Below, in pieces: positions 8,751-17,792 of a stretch of DNA of 64,000 nucleotides. The notes below the pieces were generated by a model. The model was given only the letters and a program-made list of their open reading frames with translations. It did no database searches and was not told the DNA's origin. Numbering within the stretch: the first letter of the stretch is position 1; each line of letters opens with the position of its first letter. The position numbers and the translations under genes are program-made. Source of the DNA: JASHUC01 sp035523875 (lineage in GTDB: Bacteria > Pseudomonadota > Gammaproteobacteria > Steroidobacterales > Steroidobacteraceae); the NCBI GenBank assembly GCA_035523875.1, contig DATKPY010000018.1, positions 113,345-177,344 of the forward strand, given 5' to 3'.

Positions 8751-9820
8751 GGAACGCTGCGCAGCCCGAAGGGACCGCCGCCGCGCAGGTGCAGATGCGC
8801 ATGGATCTCTGCGACGATGGAGAGCGCAATCGCCTCGGGCGTTCGCCCCCCCAGATCGAGCCCCACGGGTGCGCGCAGCCGGCCGTGCAGGCGCTGCGCG
8901 CTGGCCCCGAGCTCTGCGAGCAGTCGCTCACGTCGATGCGGGGGTCCGAGCAGTCCCAGGTACGGCAGCGGGCTCGCCGCGAGCGCGCGCAAGTACGCGA
9001 GGTCGGACGGCAGATGGTGGCTCATCACCACGGCCGCCTCATAGGCGCCGAGGTCGACGCTGCGCCCGAGCTCCTCGGGGCGGCCGAGCAGCACCCGTTC
9101 CGCGCCGGGGAAATGGGCCGCGTCGGCGTAGGCCGGCCGATGATCGAAGACGGTGACCTTCCAAGCGAGGCGCGCCGCGAATTCCGCGATCGGCAGGGCA
9201 TCCGGGCCGCCGCCCAGGAGCAGGATGCGCGGGGGCAGCGCGAGCGGCACGGCGAGCACCCGCAGCGCGCCCTCCTCGAGGGAGCCCGGCTGTCCCGATC
9301 GTGCGGCCTCATCGAGAAGCCGCCCGAGCCGCTCGGCGAGCGCCGGGTCGAGCGCTCGATCGGGTGGCGGCAGCAGAACGTGCCCGGCGGGCAGCGCGGG
9401 CGCGCCGGATTCCACCACGACCGCGAAGGCGCTCGGGCGGTGCGCGGCGAGCGCGTGGGCCAGGTGATCGAGCGGCTGCCAGTGCTCCTGCGGGCCGACG
9501 CGCACGATCAGGATCTGCATCGCGCCCTCGCAGCCGATCCCGAGTCCCCACAGCGCATCGTCCGTGCCGCCGGTGTCGTAGCGCACGGTACGGGCGCGAC
9601 CGGTCGCGATCACCGAGCGCGCGTGCTCGCGTAGATCGCTCTCCAGACACCCTCCGGAGAGCAGCCCCGCATACGTGTCGTCACTCGCGATCAGCATGAG
9701 CGCACCGGGCTTGCGGTAGGTCGAACCGACCGTGTGCACCACGATGGCGAGCGCGAGCGCTCGCGCGGCGGCGCGTTCGCGCTCGTAGAGCGGCAGCAGG
9801 GGAGTGAGTTGCGCTTCCAC
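8747..9820 (-). CDS. xdhC: XdhC-family molybdenum hydroxylase maturation factor
   Basis: A 357-residue XdhC/CoxF-type protein. Known members bind molybdenum cofactor, help sulfurate it and insert it into xanthine dehydrogenase-like enzymes. Seen: VHTVGSTYRKPGALMLI and LLSGGCLESDLREHA in the XdhC N-terminal domain (cysteine in the GGC motif), then a Rossmann-type C-terminal domain with RILLLGGGPDALPIAEFA and VVMSHHLPSDLAYLRAL. The start is uncertain: GTG at 9820 fits the family, but a longer frame extends to 9910. Heads the leftward operon and diverges from thrA. Confidence 0.9.
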   Translation of the reverse strand: MEAQLTPLLPLYERERAAARALALAIVVHTVGSTYRKPGALMLIASDDTYAGLLSGGCLESDLREHARSVIATGRARTVRYDTGGTDDALWGLGIGCEGAMQILIVRVGPQEHWQPLDHLAHALAAHRPSAFAVVVESGAPALPAGHVLLPPPDRALDPALAERLGRLLDEAARSGQPGSLEEGALRVLAVPLALPPRILLLGGGPDALPIAEFAARLAWKVTVFDHRPAYADAAHFPGAERVLLGRPEELGRSVDLGAYEAAVVMSHHLPSDLAYLRALAASPLPYLGLLGPPHRRERLLAELGASAQRLHGRLRAPVGLDLGGRTPEAIALSIVAEIHAHLHLRGGGPFGLRSVP

Positions 9821-9908
9821 GCACAAATTATGCTTCAAGTTGCGCGTGCGCGACCCTGTAAGTAGAGTCGCACGGCCTTTTTTGCCGCCTCCGCAGACCG
9901 CACCGTCC

Positions 9909-12422
9909 ATGACCGAGAATTCCGCATCGCCTGCCGCCGCGACCCCGCTCGACGGTTGGGTGGTTCACAAGTTCGGCGGCTCGAGTGTCGCCGATGCGGC
10001 CTGCTTCGTGCGCGTGGCGGAAATCCTCGAATCGCAGCCGCAGGCGCGCCTCGCGGTCGTGCTGTCGGCATGCCGCGGCGTGACCGACGCGCTCTTTCGC
10101 CTGGTCGCGCTCGCCGAGCAGCAGGATAGTAGCTATCAGAGCGAGCTCGCGGGCCTGAGGGAGCGGCACGCCGCGATTGCACGCGCGTTGCTCACCGCGG
10201 AAGCGGCGAAACTCTACCTCGCGGCGCTCGATCGCGATTGCCACGACATCGAGGGCATCCTGCACACGGTCGAGCTCACACGCTCGGCGGCGCACTCGGT
10301 CACGGATCTCATCGCCGGGTACGGGGAGCTCTGGTCGACCAAGCTCTTCTACCGCTTCTTCGAGGCACGCGGCGGCCGCGCCGGCACGACTCAGTGGCTC
10401 GATGCGCGGCGCGTCGTCGTGGTCGAGTGGGGGCCGCTCGGGCCTGCGATCCAGTGGTCGGAATGCGAGCGCAACATCGAGCGGCTGGTCGAGCGCGACT
10501 TTCGCGGCACGCTGATCGTGCCCGGATACATCGCCTCGAGCCGCCGCGGCGTGCAGACCACGCTCGGGCGCAATGGGAGCGATTTCTCGGGCTCGATCTT
10601 CGGCGCGCTGCTCGGGGCGGCGGAGATCCACATCTGGACCGACGTGGATGGGGTGCTGTCGGCCGACCCGCGGCGCGTGCCCGAGGCGAAGGTCATCGAC
10701 TCGCTCTCGTATCTCGAAGCGATGGAGCTCGCCTATTTCGGCGCCAAGGTGATCCATCCGCAGACGATGGCGCCGGCGGTGCGCCTGGGCCTGCCGATCT
10801 GGATCCGCAACACCTTCGCGCCGCAGAAGCCCGGCACGCTCATCTGCGCGCACCCGGCCTCGAGCCTCACGGTCAAGGGCATCACCAGCATCGAGCACAT
10901 CGCCCTCATCAATCTCGAGGGAGCCGGCATGATCGGGGTGCCCGGCACGGCGCACCGGCTCTTCGGCGCCCTGCGCGAGGAGCACATCTCGGTGATCCTC
11001 ATCTCCCAGGGCAGCTCCGAGCACTCGATCTGCTGCGCGGTGCCGAGCGATCAGGTCGAGCGCGCCGCGCTCGTCGTGCGCGCCGCATTCGACCGCGAGC
11101 TCAAGGAAGGCCAGATCCAGAGCGTCGACATCGATCGGGAGCTCGCGATCCTCGCGGTCGTTGGCGACGGCATGGCCGGCACGCCCGGGGTGGCGGCAAA
11201 GATCTTCAATGCGCTCGGCAGCGCCGGGGTCAACGTGCGCGCGATCGCCCAGGGCGCCTCGGAGCGCAACATCTCGGTGGTCGTCGCCGGCAAGGACGCC
11301 ACTCGGGCGCTGCGCGCGGTGCACGCCGGTTACTATCTCTCGCCCCACACGCTCTCGATCGGCATCATCGGACCGGGCACCGTCGGCAGCGTGCTCATCG
11401 ATCAGCTTGCCTCGCAGAGCGCGCGGCTGCGGCGCGAGTTCCAGCTCGACCTCAGGGTGCGCGGCATCTTGGGCACACGCCGCATGCTGCTCTCGGAAGG
11501 GGGCGTGGATCTCGGCAACTGGCGCCACGCGATCGAGGCAAGCGGCGTGGCGGCGGACCGCGCGCGCTTCGTCGAGCACGTGCGCGTCGATTACCTGCCG
11601 CACACGGTCATCATCGATTGCACCGCGAGCGAGGAGATCGCCCGCGAATATCGTGACTGGCTCGCGAGCGGAATCCACATCATCACGCCCAACAAGAAGG
11701 CGAACAGCGGGAGCTGGGAGGCCTACCGCAGTCTGCACGAAGCGCGCCGCTCGAGCCGTGCTCACTACCTGTACGAGGCGACGGTCGGCGCGGGACTTCC
11801 GGTCATCCAGACGCTGCGCGACCTGCGCGAGACCGGGGACGAGATCCGCAGCATCGAGGGGATCTTCTCCGGCACGCTCGCCTACCTGTTCAATCTCTAC
11901 GACGGCCGGCGCGCGTTCTCCGAGATCGTGCGCGAGGCCAAGCAGCGCGGCTATACCGAGCCCGATCCGCGCGAGGATCTCTCCGGTACGGACGTGGCGC
12001 GCAAGCTCATCATCCTCGGCCGCGAGATCGGGCTTGCGCTCGAGCTCGCCGACGTGAGCATCGAGAGCTTGGTACCCCCGAGCCTGGTCGCCGCCTCGAG
12101 CGAGGACTTCCTCGCGGAGCTCCCGCGCTACGACTCGGGCGTGCTCGAGCGGCTGCAAGCGGCGCGGGGTCGCGGCAAGGTGCTGCGCTACCTCGGGCGG
12201 CTCACCGCCGACGGGCAGGCAACCGTGGGCCTGGTGGAGCTCGACGGCAGGCACCCCTTCGCCAACATCGCGCTCACGGACAATATCGTGCGCTTCGAGA
12301 CCGGCCGCTACTGCGACAACCCGCTCATCGTGCAAGGTCCCGGAGCGGGCCCGGCGGTGACCGCGGGCGGGGTGTTCGGGGATCTGCTGCGCCTGTCGGC
12401 CTATCTCGGAGCGCGGCTGTGA
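9909..12422 (+). CDS. thrA: Bifunctional aspartate kinase / homoserine dehydrogenase
   Basis: An 837-residue fusion catalysing the first and third steps of threonine and methionine synthesis. The kinase half opens with VVHKFGGSSVADAA (about residues 17-30) and contains TLGRNGSDFS and WTDVDGVLSADPR. Two ACT-like regulatory segments follow, including VILISQGSSEHSICCAV and VRAIAQGASERNISVVV, where threonine normally binds. The dehydrogenase half starts near residue 480 with GIIGPGTVGSVL and includes TPNKKANSG, EATVGAGLPVI and YTEPDPREDLSGTDVARK with the catalytic lysine/aspartate. First gene of thrA-thrB-thrC; the GTGA overlap couples it to thrB. I saw no convincing threonine/isoleucine attenuator upstream. 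Confidence 0.97.
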   Translation: MTENSASPAAATPLDGWVVHKFGGSSVADAACFVRVAEILESQPQARLAVVLSACRGVTDALFRLVALAEQQDSSYQSELAGLRERHAAIARALLTAEAAKLYLAALDRDCHDIEGILHTVELTRSAAHSVTDLIAGYGELWSTKLFYRFFEARGGRAGTTQWLDARRVVVVEWGPLGPAIQWSECERNIERLVERDFRGTLIVPGYIASSRRGVQTTLGRNGSDFSGSIFGALLGAAEIHIWTDVDGVLSADPRRVPEAKVIDSLSYLEAMELAYFGAKVIHPQTMAPAVRLGLPIWIRNTFAPQKPGTLICAHPASSLTVKGITSIEHIALINLEGAGMIGVPGTAHRLFGALREEHISVILISQGSSEHSICCAVPSDQVERAALVVRAAFDRELKEGQIQSVDIDRELAILAVVGDGMAGTPGVAAKIFNALGSAGVNVRAIAQGASERNISVVVAGKDATRALRAVHAGYYLSPHTLSIGIIGPGTVGSVLIDQLASQSARLRREFQLDLRVRGILGTRRMLLSEGGVDLGNWRHAIEASGVAADRARFVEHVRVDYLPHTVIIDCTASEEIAREYRDWLASGIHIITPNKKANSGSWEAYRSLHEARRSSRAHYLYEATVGAGLPVIQTLRDLRETGDEIRSIEGIFSGTLAYLFNLYDGRRAFSEIVREAKQRGYTEPDPREDLSGTDVARKLIILGREIGLALELADVSIESLVPPSLVAASSEDFLAELPRYDSGVLERLQAARGRGKVLRYLGRLTADGQATVGLVELDGRHPFANIALTDNIVRFETGRYCDNPLIVQGPGAGPAVTAGGVFGDLLRLSAYLGARL

Positions 12423-13396
12423 GCCCCGGCACCGACACGAGCGCCGCCGCGCTCGCGGGCGCTCGGGCGAGCGCCACCGCTTTCGCTCCCGCCTCGGTCG
12501 GCAACGTCGCGATCGGCTTCGACATCCTCGGCTTCGCCGTCGATAGCCTCGGTGACCGCATCACCGTCGCACGCCGCGCCGAGCCGGGCGTCTCCATCCG
12601 GGCGGTGGTCGGATCGCGCGCCGACCTGCCGCTCGACCCCGAGCGCAACACCGCCGGACGGGCGCTGCTCGCCATGCATGCGAGCGTCGCGCCGGACTTC
12701 GGGCTCGAGATGTTCATCGAGAAAGGAATCCCCCTCGGGTCGGGGCTCGGCGGATCGGCCGCTTCGGCCGTGGGCGCAGTGGTGGCGGCGAACGCGCTGC
12801 TCGCGAGCCCGTGCACGAAGCTCGAGCTCCTCAAGTTCGCGATGGAGGGCGAGCAGGTCGCGAGCGGCTCGCTGCACGTCGACAACATCGCCCCGTCGCT
12901 GTTCGGCGGGCTCGTGCTGACCGTGGGCATCGAGCATCCGCGCGTCAAGCAGATTCCCGTGCCCGCGGGCGTGCGCGCCGTGATCGCCCATCCCCACATG
13001 TTCCTGTCGACGAGGCAGGCGCGCGCGATCCTGCGGCGCAGCGTCGATCTTTCCGATTTCGTCTGGCAGACCGCGAACCTTGCCGGGTTCATCTCCGGTT
13101 GCTACACGAACGACCTCGACATGATCCGCGCCTCATTCGAGGACGTGGTGATCGAGCCGCAGCGCCAGGCGCTGATTCCCGGATTCGCCGCGGTGCGGGC
13201 CGCGGCGATGGACGCGGGGGCGCTCGGCTGCTCGATCTCCGGCGCGGGGCCCGCGGTCTTCGCGTGGGCGCTCGAGGCGCTCGCCGAGGCGGTGCAGGCG
13301 GCGATGAGAGCGCAGTTCGCCCGCCGCAGCGTCGAGACCGACGATTGGATCGTCGCGATCGACTCCCCAGGTGCGCGCATCGTGAGCTCGGAGTGA
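12419..13396 (+). CDS. thrB: Homoserine kinase
   Basis: A 325-residue GHMP-family kinase phosphorylating L-homoserine with ATP. The family ATP loop PLGSGLGGSAASAVG is at about residues 105-120, and the N-terminal APASVGNVAIGFDILGFA and C-terminal CSISGAGPAVFAW motifs complete the GHMP signature. Length and order match enteric ThrB. The GTG start overlaps the thrA stop by 4 nt, and thrC follows after 4 nt, so the three genes form one translationally coupled operon. Confidence 0.96.
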   Translation: MSPGTDTSAAALAGARASATAFAPASVGNVAIGFDILGFAVDSLGDRITVARRAEPGVSIRAVVGSRADLPLDPERNTAGRALLAMHASVAPDFGLEMFIEKGIPLGSGLGGSAASAVGAVVAANALLASPCTKLELLKFAMEGEQVASGSLHVDNIAPSLFGGLVLTVGIEHPRVKQIPVPAGVRAVIAHPHMFLSTRQARAILRRSVDLSDFVWQTANLAGFISGCYTNDLDMIRASFEDVVIEPQRQALIPGFAAVRAAAMDAGALGCSISGAGPAVFAWALEALAEAVQAAMRAQFARRSVETDDWIVAIDSPGARIVSSE

Positions 13397-13400
13397 GCCG

Positions 13401-14690
13401 ATGCGCTTCGTGAGCACCCGCGACCCGGGCCAGTCGGCGGGATTCGCCGAGGCGCTCGAGCGAGGGATCGCACCGGACGGCGGGCTGTACGTTCCGGAGG
13501 AGTGGCCCGTGTGCGCGGTCGCCGCGCTCGAGGGCGCGCTCGCTCCGCTCGCGGCGCAGCTCCTCGCCCCCTTCGCGGCCGGGAGCGCGCTCGCCGGCGC
13601 GCTCCCGGCCGTCGCAACCGAGGCGTTCAGCTTCGATGCCCCGCTCGTGCCGCTCGCGGCCGGTGCGCGGGTGAGCGTGCTCGAGCTCTTCCACGGCCCG
13701 ACCGCGGCATTCAAGGACTTCGGCGCCCGCTTTCTCGCCGCGAGCCTCGCGCGGCTGCGCCCACCGGGCGCACGTCCCCTCACGATCCTCGTCGCCACCT
13801 CCGGGGATACCGGCGGGGCGGTCGCGGCCGCATTCCACCGGCGGCCCGGATTCGAGGTCGCGGTTCTCTATCCCGAGGGCCTCGTCTCGCCCACCCAGGA
13901 GCGCCAGCTCACCTGCTGGGACGGGAACGTCCGCGCGTTCGCCGTCCGCGGTACGTTCGATGACTGCCAACGGCTCGTCAAGGAGGCGTTCGCCGATCGC
14001 GAGCTGCGGGCGCAGCGCGAGCTCTCCTCCGCGAACAGCATCAACATCGGGCGGCTTCTGCCGCAAGCGGTCTACTATGCCGCGGCAAGCGTGGCGATCT
14101 GGCGCGCGCACGGCGAGGCGGCATCGTTCGTGATCCCGAGCGGCAACCTGGGCAACGCGGTCGCCTGTGTCTGGGCGCGCCGCATGGGTCTCCCGATCGC
14201 GAGCATCGTTCTTGCGCACAACGCGAATCGCTCCGTGCCGGAATTCTTGCGGACCGGAATGTGGCGCCCCCGCCCGAGCCTCGCTACGCTTGCCTCGGCG
14301 ATGGACGTAGGCAATCCGAGCAACCTGGAGCGGCTGCGCGCGCTCTTCCCGGGCATCGAGCCGCTGCGCAGCGCGATCGAGGCCGACGCCGTCGATGACG
14401 AGCAGATCCGCGAGCGGATCCGCACGGACTTCGCGCGTTACGGGCGCGTATGGTGTCCGCACACCGCGACCGCGGCGGAGGTCTACGCGCGGCTCCCGCC
14501 GGAGCGACGGCGCGCCGGCCGCTGGGTCATCGTGGCGACGGCTCACGCTGCGAAGTTTCGCGAGACGGTCGAGCCGCTCATCGGCCGCAGCGTTGCCTTG
14601 CCGCCGTCGCTTGCGGACCTGCTCGCGCGCCCGGCGCATCGTGAGGAGATTGCCGCAGAGCTCACGGCGCTGCGGCGCGTACTCGAATGA
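13401..14690 (+). CDS. thrC: Threonine synthase
   Basis: A 429-residue PLP enzyme converting O-phosphohomoserine to threonine. It opens with MRFVSTRDPGQSAGFAEAL and GIAPDGGLYVPE, typical of bacterial ThrC. The PLP lysine lies in FHGPTAAFKDFGARF, the phosphate-binding loop is VATSGDTGGAVAAAF, and SANSINIGRLLPQ with PSGNLGNAVAC completes the active site. Last of the thr operon; the NERD gene follows 10 nt later and may be cotranscribed. Confidence 0.96.
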   Translation: MRFVSTRDPGQSAGFAEALERGIAPDGGLYVPEEWPVCAVAALEGALAPLAAQLLAPFAAGSALAGALPAVATEAFSFDAPLVPLAAGARVSVLELFHGPTAAFKDFGARFLAASLARLRPPGARPLTILVATSGDTGGAVAAAFHRRPGFEVAVLYPEGLVSPTQERQLTCWDGNVRAFAVRGTFDDCQRLVKEAFADRELRAQRELSSANSINIGRLLPQAVYYAAASVAIWRAHGEAASFVIPSGNLGNAVACVWARRMGLPIASIVLAHNANRSVPEFLRTGMWRPRPSLATLASAMDVGNPSNLERLRALFPGIEPLRSAIEADAVDDEQIRERIRTDFARYGRVWCPHTATAAEVYARLPPERRRAGRWVIVATAHAAKFRETVEPLIGRSVALPPSLADLLARPAHREEIAAELTALRRVLE

Positions 14691-14700
14691 GGCCCTGTCG

Positions 14701-15312
14701 ATGAGCGTGCTCACGAACCTGCCTCCCATGACCTGGGTGCTCGTCGCCGGTGCGGTCGCGCTCGGGTGGATCCTGTCGTGGCTGTGGCGCTGGTATCGCG
14801 CGCGACGCGCGCGCAAGGCGCTCGTCGGGGCGATCACCGCCGTCGCGGCCGAGCACCTAGTTGATGTGCTGGTCCCCGACGGCATGGGGGGCGCGTTCCA
14901 CGTGGACTTTCTCCTGCTCACCTCTCGGGGTGTCGTCGTGGTCGACCTGCGCGATGTGAGCGGCAATGTCTTCGGTGGCGACCAGATGACGGAATGGACC
15001 GTGATGGACGGAGCGCACCGTTCGACTTTCATCAATCCGCAGGGTGCGCTCTACGATCGGGTGGCGGCGGTGAAGGCGCTCACCGGCGAGACGCCCGTCG
15101 AGGGGCGGATCGTCTTCACGCGGCGGGCACGCTTTCCGAAGGGCTTGCCCAAGTGGACGTTGATGATCGACTCGCTTCGCAGCGAGTTTCCGCCGCTCGA
15201 GCAGGCGCTGGCGGCGGGGGTGAGCACGCGCTTCCTCGAGAGCTGGAGCAACGTCCGCAATTCCGTCGCGCCGAGCTCGCGCGCACAGGCGCGCCCGATC
15301 GCGGTCGCCTGA
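14701..15312 (+). CDS. Membrane-anchored NERD-domain protein
   Basis: A 203-residue protein with one N-terminal transmembrane helix (about residues 8-30, VLVAGAVALGWILSWLW) followed by a basic stop-transfer segment and a NERD (nuclease-related) domain. Domain features are HVDFLLLTSRGVVVVDLRDV and, further on, FINPQGALYDRVAAVKAL. NERD domains belong to the restriction-endonuclease-like fold; nuclease activity has not generally been shown and the acidic catalytic set is only partly obvious here. It follows thrC by 10 nt. Function unknown. Confidence 0.8.
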   Translation: MSVLTNLPPMTWVLVAGAVALGWILSWLWRWYRARRARKALVGAITAVAAEHLVDVLVPDGMGGAFHVDFLLLTSRGVVVVDLRDVSGNVFGGDQMTEWTVMDGAHRSTFINPQGALYDRVAAVKALTGETPVEGRIVFTRRARFPKGLPKWTLMIDSLRSEFPPLEQALAAGVSTRFLESWSNVRNSVAPSSRAQARPIAVA

Positions 15313-15411
15313 TAAGGGGCGGGCCAACGCGCGCCGCGGGCGCGGCGTCCCGGCGAGTCTCGTGCTTTATAATTAAATATATATCAAATAGTTACTTGAT
15401 AAATCTTATCC
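15313..15411. other. AT-rich convergent intergenic patch
   Basis: Between the convergent NERD and tatD genes the composition drops sharply at 15365-15410. The patch holds an imperfect palindrome with TATCAA at 15382-15387 and TTGATA at 15396-15401, and a 17-nt stretch beginning ATAGTTA at 15388 that resembles the AT-rich patch inside the gene at 8220-8750. It may act as a bidirectional terminator, although no long U-tract is present. Confidence 0.5.
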
Positions 15412-16251
15412 TCATTCTGCAACGAGAGTCGCCCCCGGCGGATCCGCGAGACCGAAGAGCCGCCGCGTGGCCGCGGTCGATTGGGCGGCGAGCACCCCGA
15501 GGGGGACGGCGCGCGCGCGCGCGACGGTCGCTGCCACGTGCGGGAGGAATGCGGGCTCGTTGCGTCGCGAGACGGGTGGCGGCGCAAGATCGCGCGGCAG
15601 CAGGTACGGCGCATCGGTCTCGAGCACGAGGCGCTCGGGCGGGATCGCGCGCACGAGGTCGATGAGATGCTTGCCGCGGCGCTCGTCGCAGATCCACCCG
15701 GTGATGCCGATCGCCAGGCCGAGCTCGAGGTAGGTCTCGAGCTCGCCCGAGCCCCCGGTGAAGCAGTGCGCAACGCCGCCCGCGAGCGCGCGGATGTGAT
15801 CGCGCAGGATGGCGGCGAAGTCCTCGTGCGCATCGCGCTGATGCAGAAACACGGGCTTGCCCAGGCGCGCGGCGAGCTCGAGCTGCTGCGCGAAGGCGCG
15901 CCGCTGCGCCTCGCGCGGGGATAAGTCGCGAAAGTAATCGAGTCCGCACTCGCCGATCGCAACGATCGATTCCGCAAGCGCGAGCTCGCCGAGCTCCTCG
16001 GCCCGCAGTCCATCGAGTTCGCTCGCGTGGTGCGGATGGATGCCGGCGGTGGCATAGAGCTGCCCGGGGTGGAGCGCCGCGAGCGCGAGCGCCTGGCGGG
16101 TGCTTGCCACGCTCGCTCCGGTGACGATCATCTGCACCACCCCTGCGCGCGCGGCGCGTGCGAGGACCTGGTCGCGGTCCGTGTCGAAGGACTGGTGAGT
16201 GAGATTGACTCCGATGTCGATGAGCGGGGGAGCGGGCGAGGCGGGGTTCAT
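15412..16251 (-). CDS. tatD: TatD-family metal-dependent deoxyribonuclease
   Basis: A 279-residue TIM-barrel hydrolase of the TatD/YcfH family. The usual metal ligands are visible in DIGVNLTHQSFDTD, ATAGIHPHHAS, AIGECGLDYFRDLSPREAQ, PVFLHQRDAHEDF, GVAHCFTGG and VLETDAPYLLPRD. The family has 3'-5' DNase/RNase activity in DNA repair; D-aminoacyl or phosphodiester substrates are possible alternatives. The ATG at 16251 gives the canonical start. Transcribed leftward, convergent with the NERD gene and divergent from the TPR gene, with about 100 nt of promoter space. Confidence 0.93.
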   Translation of the reverse strand: MNPASPAPPLIDIGVNLTHQSFDTDRDQVLARAARAGVVQMIVTGASVASTRQALALAALHPGQLYATAGIHPHHASELDGLRAEELGELALAESIVAIGECGLDYFRDLSPREAQRRAFAQQLELAARLGKPVFLHQRDAHEDFAAILRDHIRALAGGVAHCFTGGSGELETYLELGLAIGITGWICDERRGKHLIDLVRAIPPERLVLETDAPYLLPRDLAPPPVSRRNEPAFLPHVAATVARARAVPLGVLAAQSTAATRRLFGLADPPGATLVAE

Positions 16252-16350
16252 CGTTGCAAGGCGCTCGATCGGCGGGCTCGGGGCGTACGGGCGGCGCGAA
16301 TGCGGCATTGTGTCATGGGAGCGGCACGGTTTTGCTGGCAGAATCCGTCC

Positions 16351-17100
16351 ATGGGCACGAGTCGCTCCTTGCTCGCCGGCGCGGCGGCGATGCTGCTCCT
16401 GCTGAGCGGCCTCGGGCGGGCCGCAGCCGCGACGGACGCCGAATGGCTCGATGTGGAGAGTCGCATTCAGTACGGCTACTACACCGAGGATGCGCGCGCG
16501 CTCGAGGATGTGCTCGCCTCGCTCGGTGCGGATGACAGCGATCCCCTCGAGCGCTCCTACTACCGCGGACTCGCCAGCTTCCGCCTGGCGCTGTTGAGCG
16601 AAGCGCGCAACTCGGCGACGGCACGCGCGCCGGCCGAGCACTGCGTCGCGAGCCTCGAGCAGGCAGTGAAGGACGCGCCGGGCTCGGGGGAATCGCTCGC
16701 GCTCGAATCGGCCTGCCTACGGGTGCTCGCGCGCGTGCGGTCGATCGGGGGCGCGTACGACGGCTTGCGCAGCAATGCTCAGATGCGCCGCGCGCTCGAG
16801 CTCTCACCGCACAGTCCGCGCGTGCAGCTCCTGCATGCGATCGGCGACCACGATCTGCGCCGCGACCCGGCGCAGGTGATCGTCGAGCTCAATGCGGCCG
16901 TCGCCGCGTTCGAGCTCGAGCGCCAGAGCGTCGAGAGGCCGCCGAGCTGGGGCGCGGCCGAAGCGTATGCGTATCTCGCCCGCAGCCTCCTCGAGCGCGG
17001 CGATGCGCTCGCCGCGCGCAGTGCGCTCGAGCACGCGCTCCTTCTGGCACCGGATTTCGCCTACGCGCACCGCTTGATGGCCCACATCACCTCGGGATGA
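16351..17100 (+). CDS. Secreted TPR-like repeat protein
   Basis: A 249-residue protein with an N-terminal signal peptide (basic MGTSRS, hydrophobic core LLAGAAAMLLLLSGLG, AAAA cleavage region near residue 27). The remainder is helical and includes a TPR-like pair at the C-terminus (AYAYLARSLLERGDALAARS, ALLLAPDFAYAHRLMAHI). It is probably periplasmic and a scaffold for protein contacts; no specific function can be assigned. It begins a three-gene group with the DUF4389 gene 6 nt downstream. Confidence 0.78.
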   Translation: MGTSRSLLAGAAAMLLLLSGLGRAAAATDAEWLDVESRIQYGYYTEDARALEDVLASLGADDSDPLERSYYRGLASFRLALLSEARNSATARAPAEHCVASLEQAVKDAPGSGESLALESACLRVLARVRSIGGAYDGLRSNAQMRRALELSPHSPRVQLLHAIGDHDLRRDPAQVIVELNAAVAAFELERQSVERPPSWGAAEAYAYLARSLLERGDALAARSALEHALLLAPDFAYAHRLMAHITSG

Positions 17101-17106
17101 GCGCTC

Positions 17107-17406
17107 ATGAGCACCGACGACTCCTCACCGCACGGCCCGAGCTCTGCCCTGGTTCCGAGCTCGCGGCCGTCGCTTGCGATCCGTGTGATATACATGATCG
17201 TATTCGGGCTGGTATTCTGGATCCTCTGCTGGACGCTCGCGATCGCGGCCCTGGCGCAGCTCGTGCTCACCGCGCTCGCCGGCCGCTCCAACCCGGAGCT
17301 GCTTCGCTTCGGGGTGGGGCTCGCGAGCTATGCCCGGCAGATCATCGAGTTTCTGACCTTCGTGAGCGAGAGAATCCCGTACCCGTTCAGCGACTGGCCG
17401 AGATGA
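17107..17406 (+). CDS. DUF4389 membrane protein
   Basis: A 99-residue inner-membrane protein. A long hydrophobic helix at about residues 25-57 (IRVIYMIVFGLVFWILCWTL) and the C-terminal motif YARQIIEFLTFVSERIPYPF are the hallmarks of short DUF4389 proteins. Function is unknown. It is coupled to the next gene by an ATGA overlap and lies 6 nt after the TPR gene, so the three are probably one transcript for envelope proteins. Confidence 0.85.
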   Translation: MSTDDSSPHGPSSALVPSSRPSLAIRVIYMIVFGLVFWILCWTLAIAALAQLVLTALAGRSNPELLRFGVGLASYARQIIEFLTFVSERIPYPFSDWPR

Positions 17407-17768
17407 CAATGAGCGCGCGTACCAAGAGAGGGCACTCGGCGCGGTTGCGAGCGAGCATCGCGCTCGCGCTCCTCGCTGCCGGATCCGTTGCCATCGCGCG
17501 CGCTGACCCCCCGGCGACTGCCGCGGCACAGCCGCCGGCGAAGCTCAATCTCGATGCGCCGCCGATCAATCATGTGCTCTCGCCGTCGCAGATCGAGACG
17601 CTCACGGCCGATCACGACGATGACCCGCCCCCCGAGGAGGTCACGGTCGAGAGTCGGCACTATCGCGACCCGGTCCCGCTCGGGCAGCTGCGCGCGCTTC
17701 CCTGGGCGCTGATGCATCCCACCCAGGCGTGGCGGATCTTCACGCCGATCACGGACGACGACGACTGA
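17403..17768 (+). CDS. Small exported proline/aspartate-rich protein
   Basis: A 121-residue protein I do not recognise. It has a signal peptide (basic MTMSARTKRGHSARLRAS, then ALALLAAGSVAIARA with AXA-type cleavage around residue 34). The mature part is acidic and proline rich, with a DDDPPPEEV segment and a terminal run of aspartates. The ATG at 17403 overlaps the DUF4389 stop; an in-frame ATG at 17409 is equally possible. Likely periplasmic; no catalytic motif is visible. Confidence 0.7.
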   Translation: MTMSARTKRGHSARLRASIALALLAAGSVAIARADPPATAAAQPPAKLNLDAPPINHVLSPSQIETLTADHDDDPPPEEVTVESRHYRDPVPLGQLRALPWALMHPTQAWRIFTPITDDDD

Positions 17769-17792
17769 TCGCGGCGTGCCGTGCGGCGCGCA

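Noticed and set aside
9828..12335. Very long open frame antisense to thrA, and similar ones antisense to cysG, cysI and acnA.
   Set aside because: High-GC shadow frames: the opposite strand encodes complete, well-conserved enzymes and the shadows show only arginine/alanine-rich sequence.
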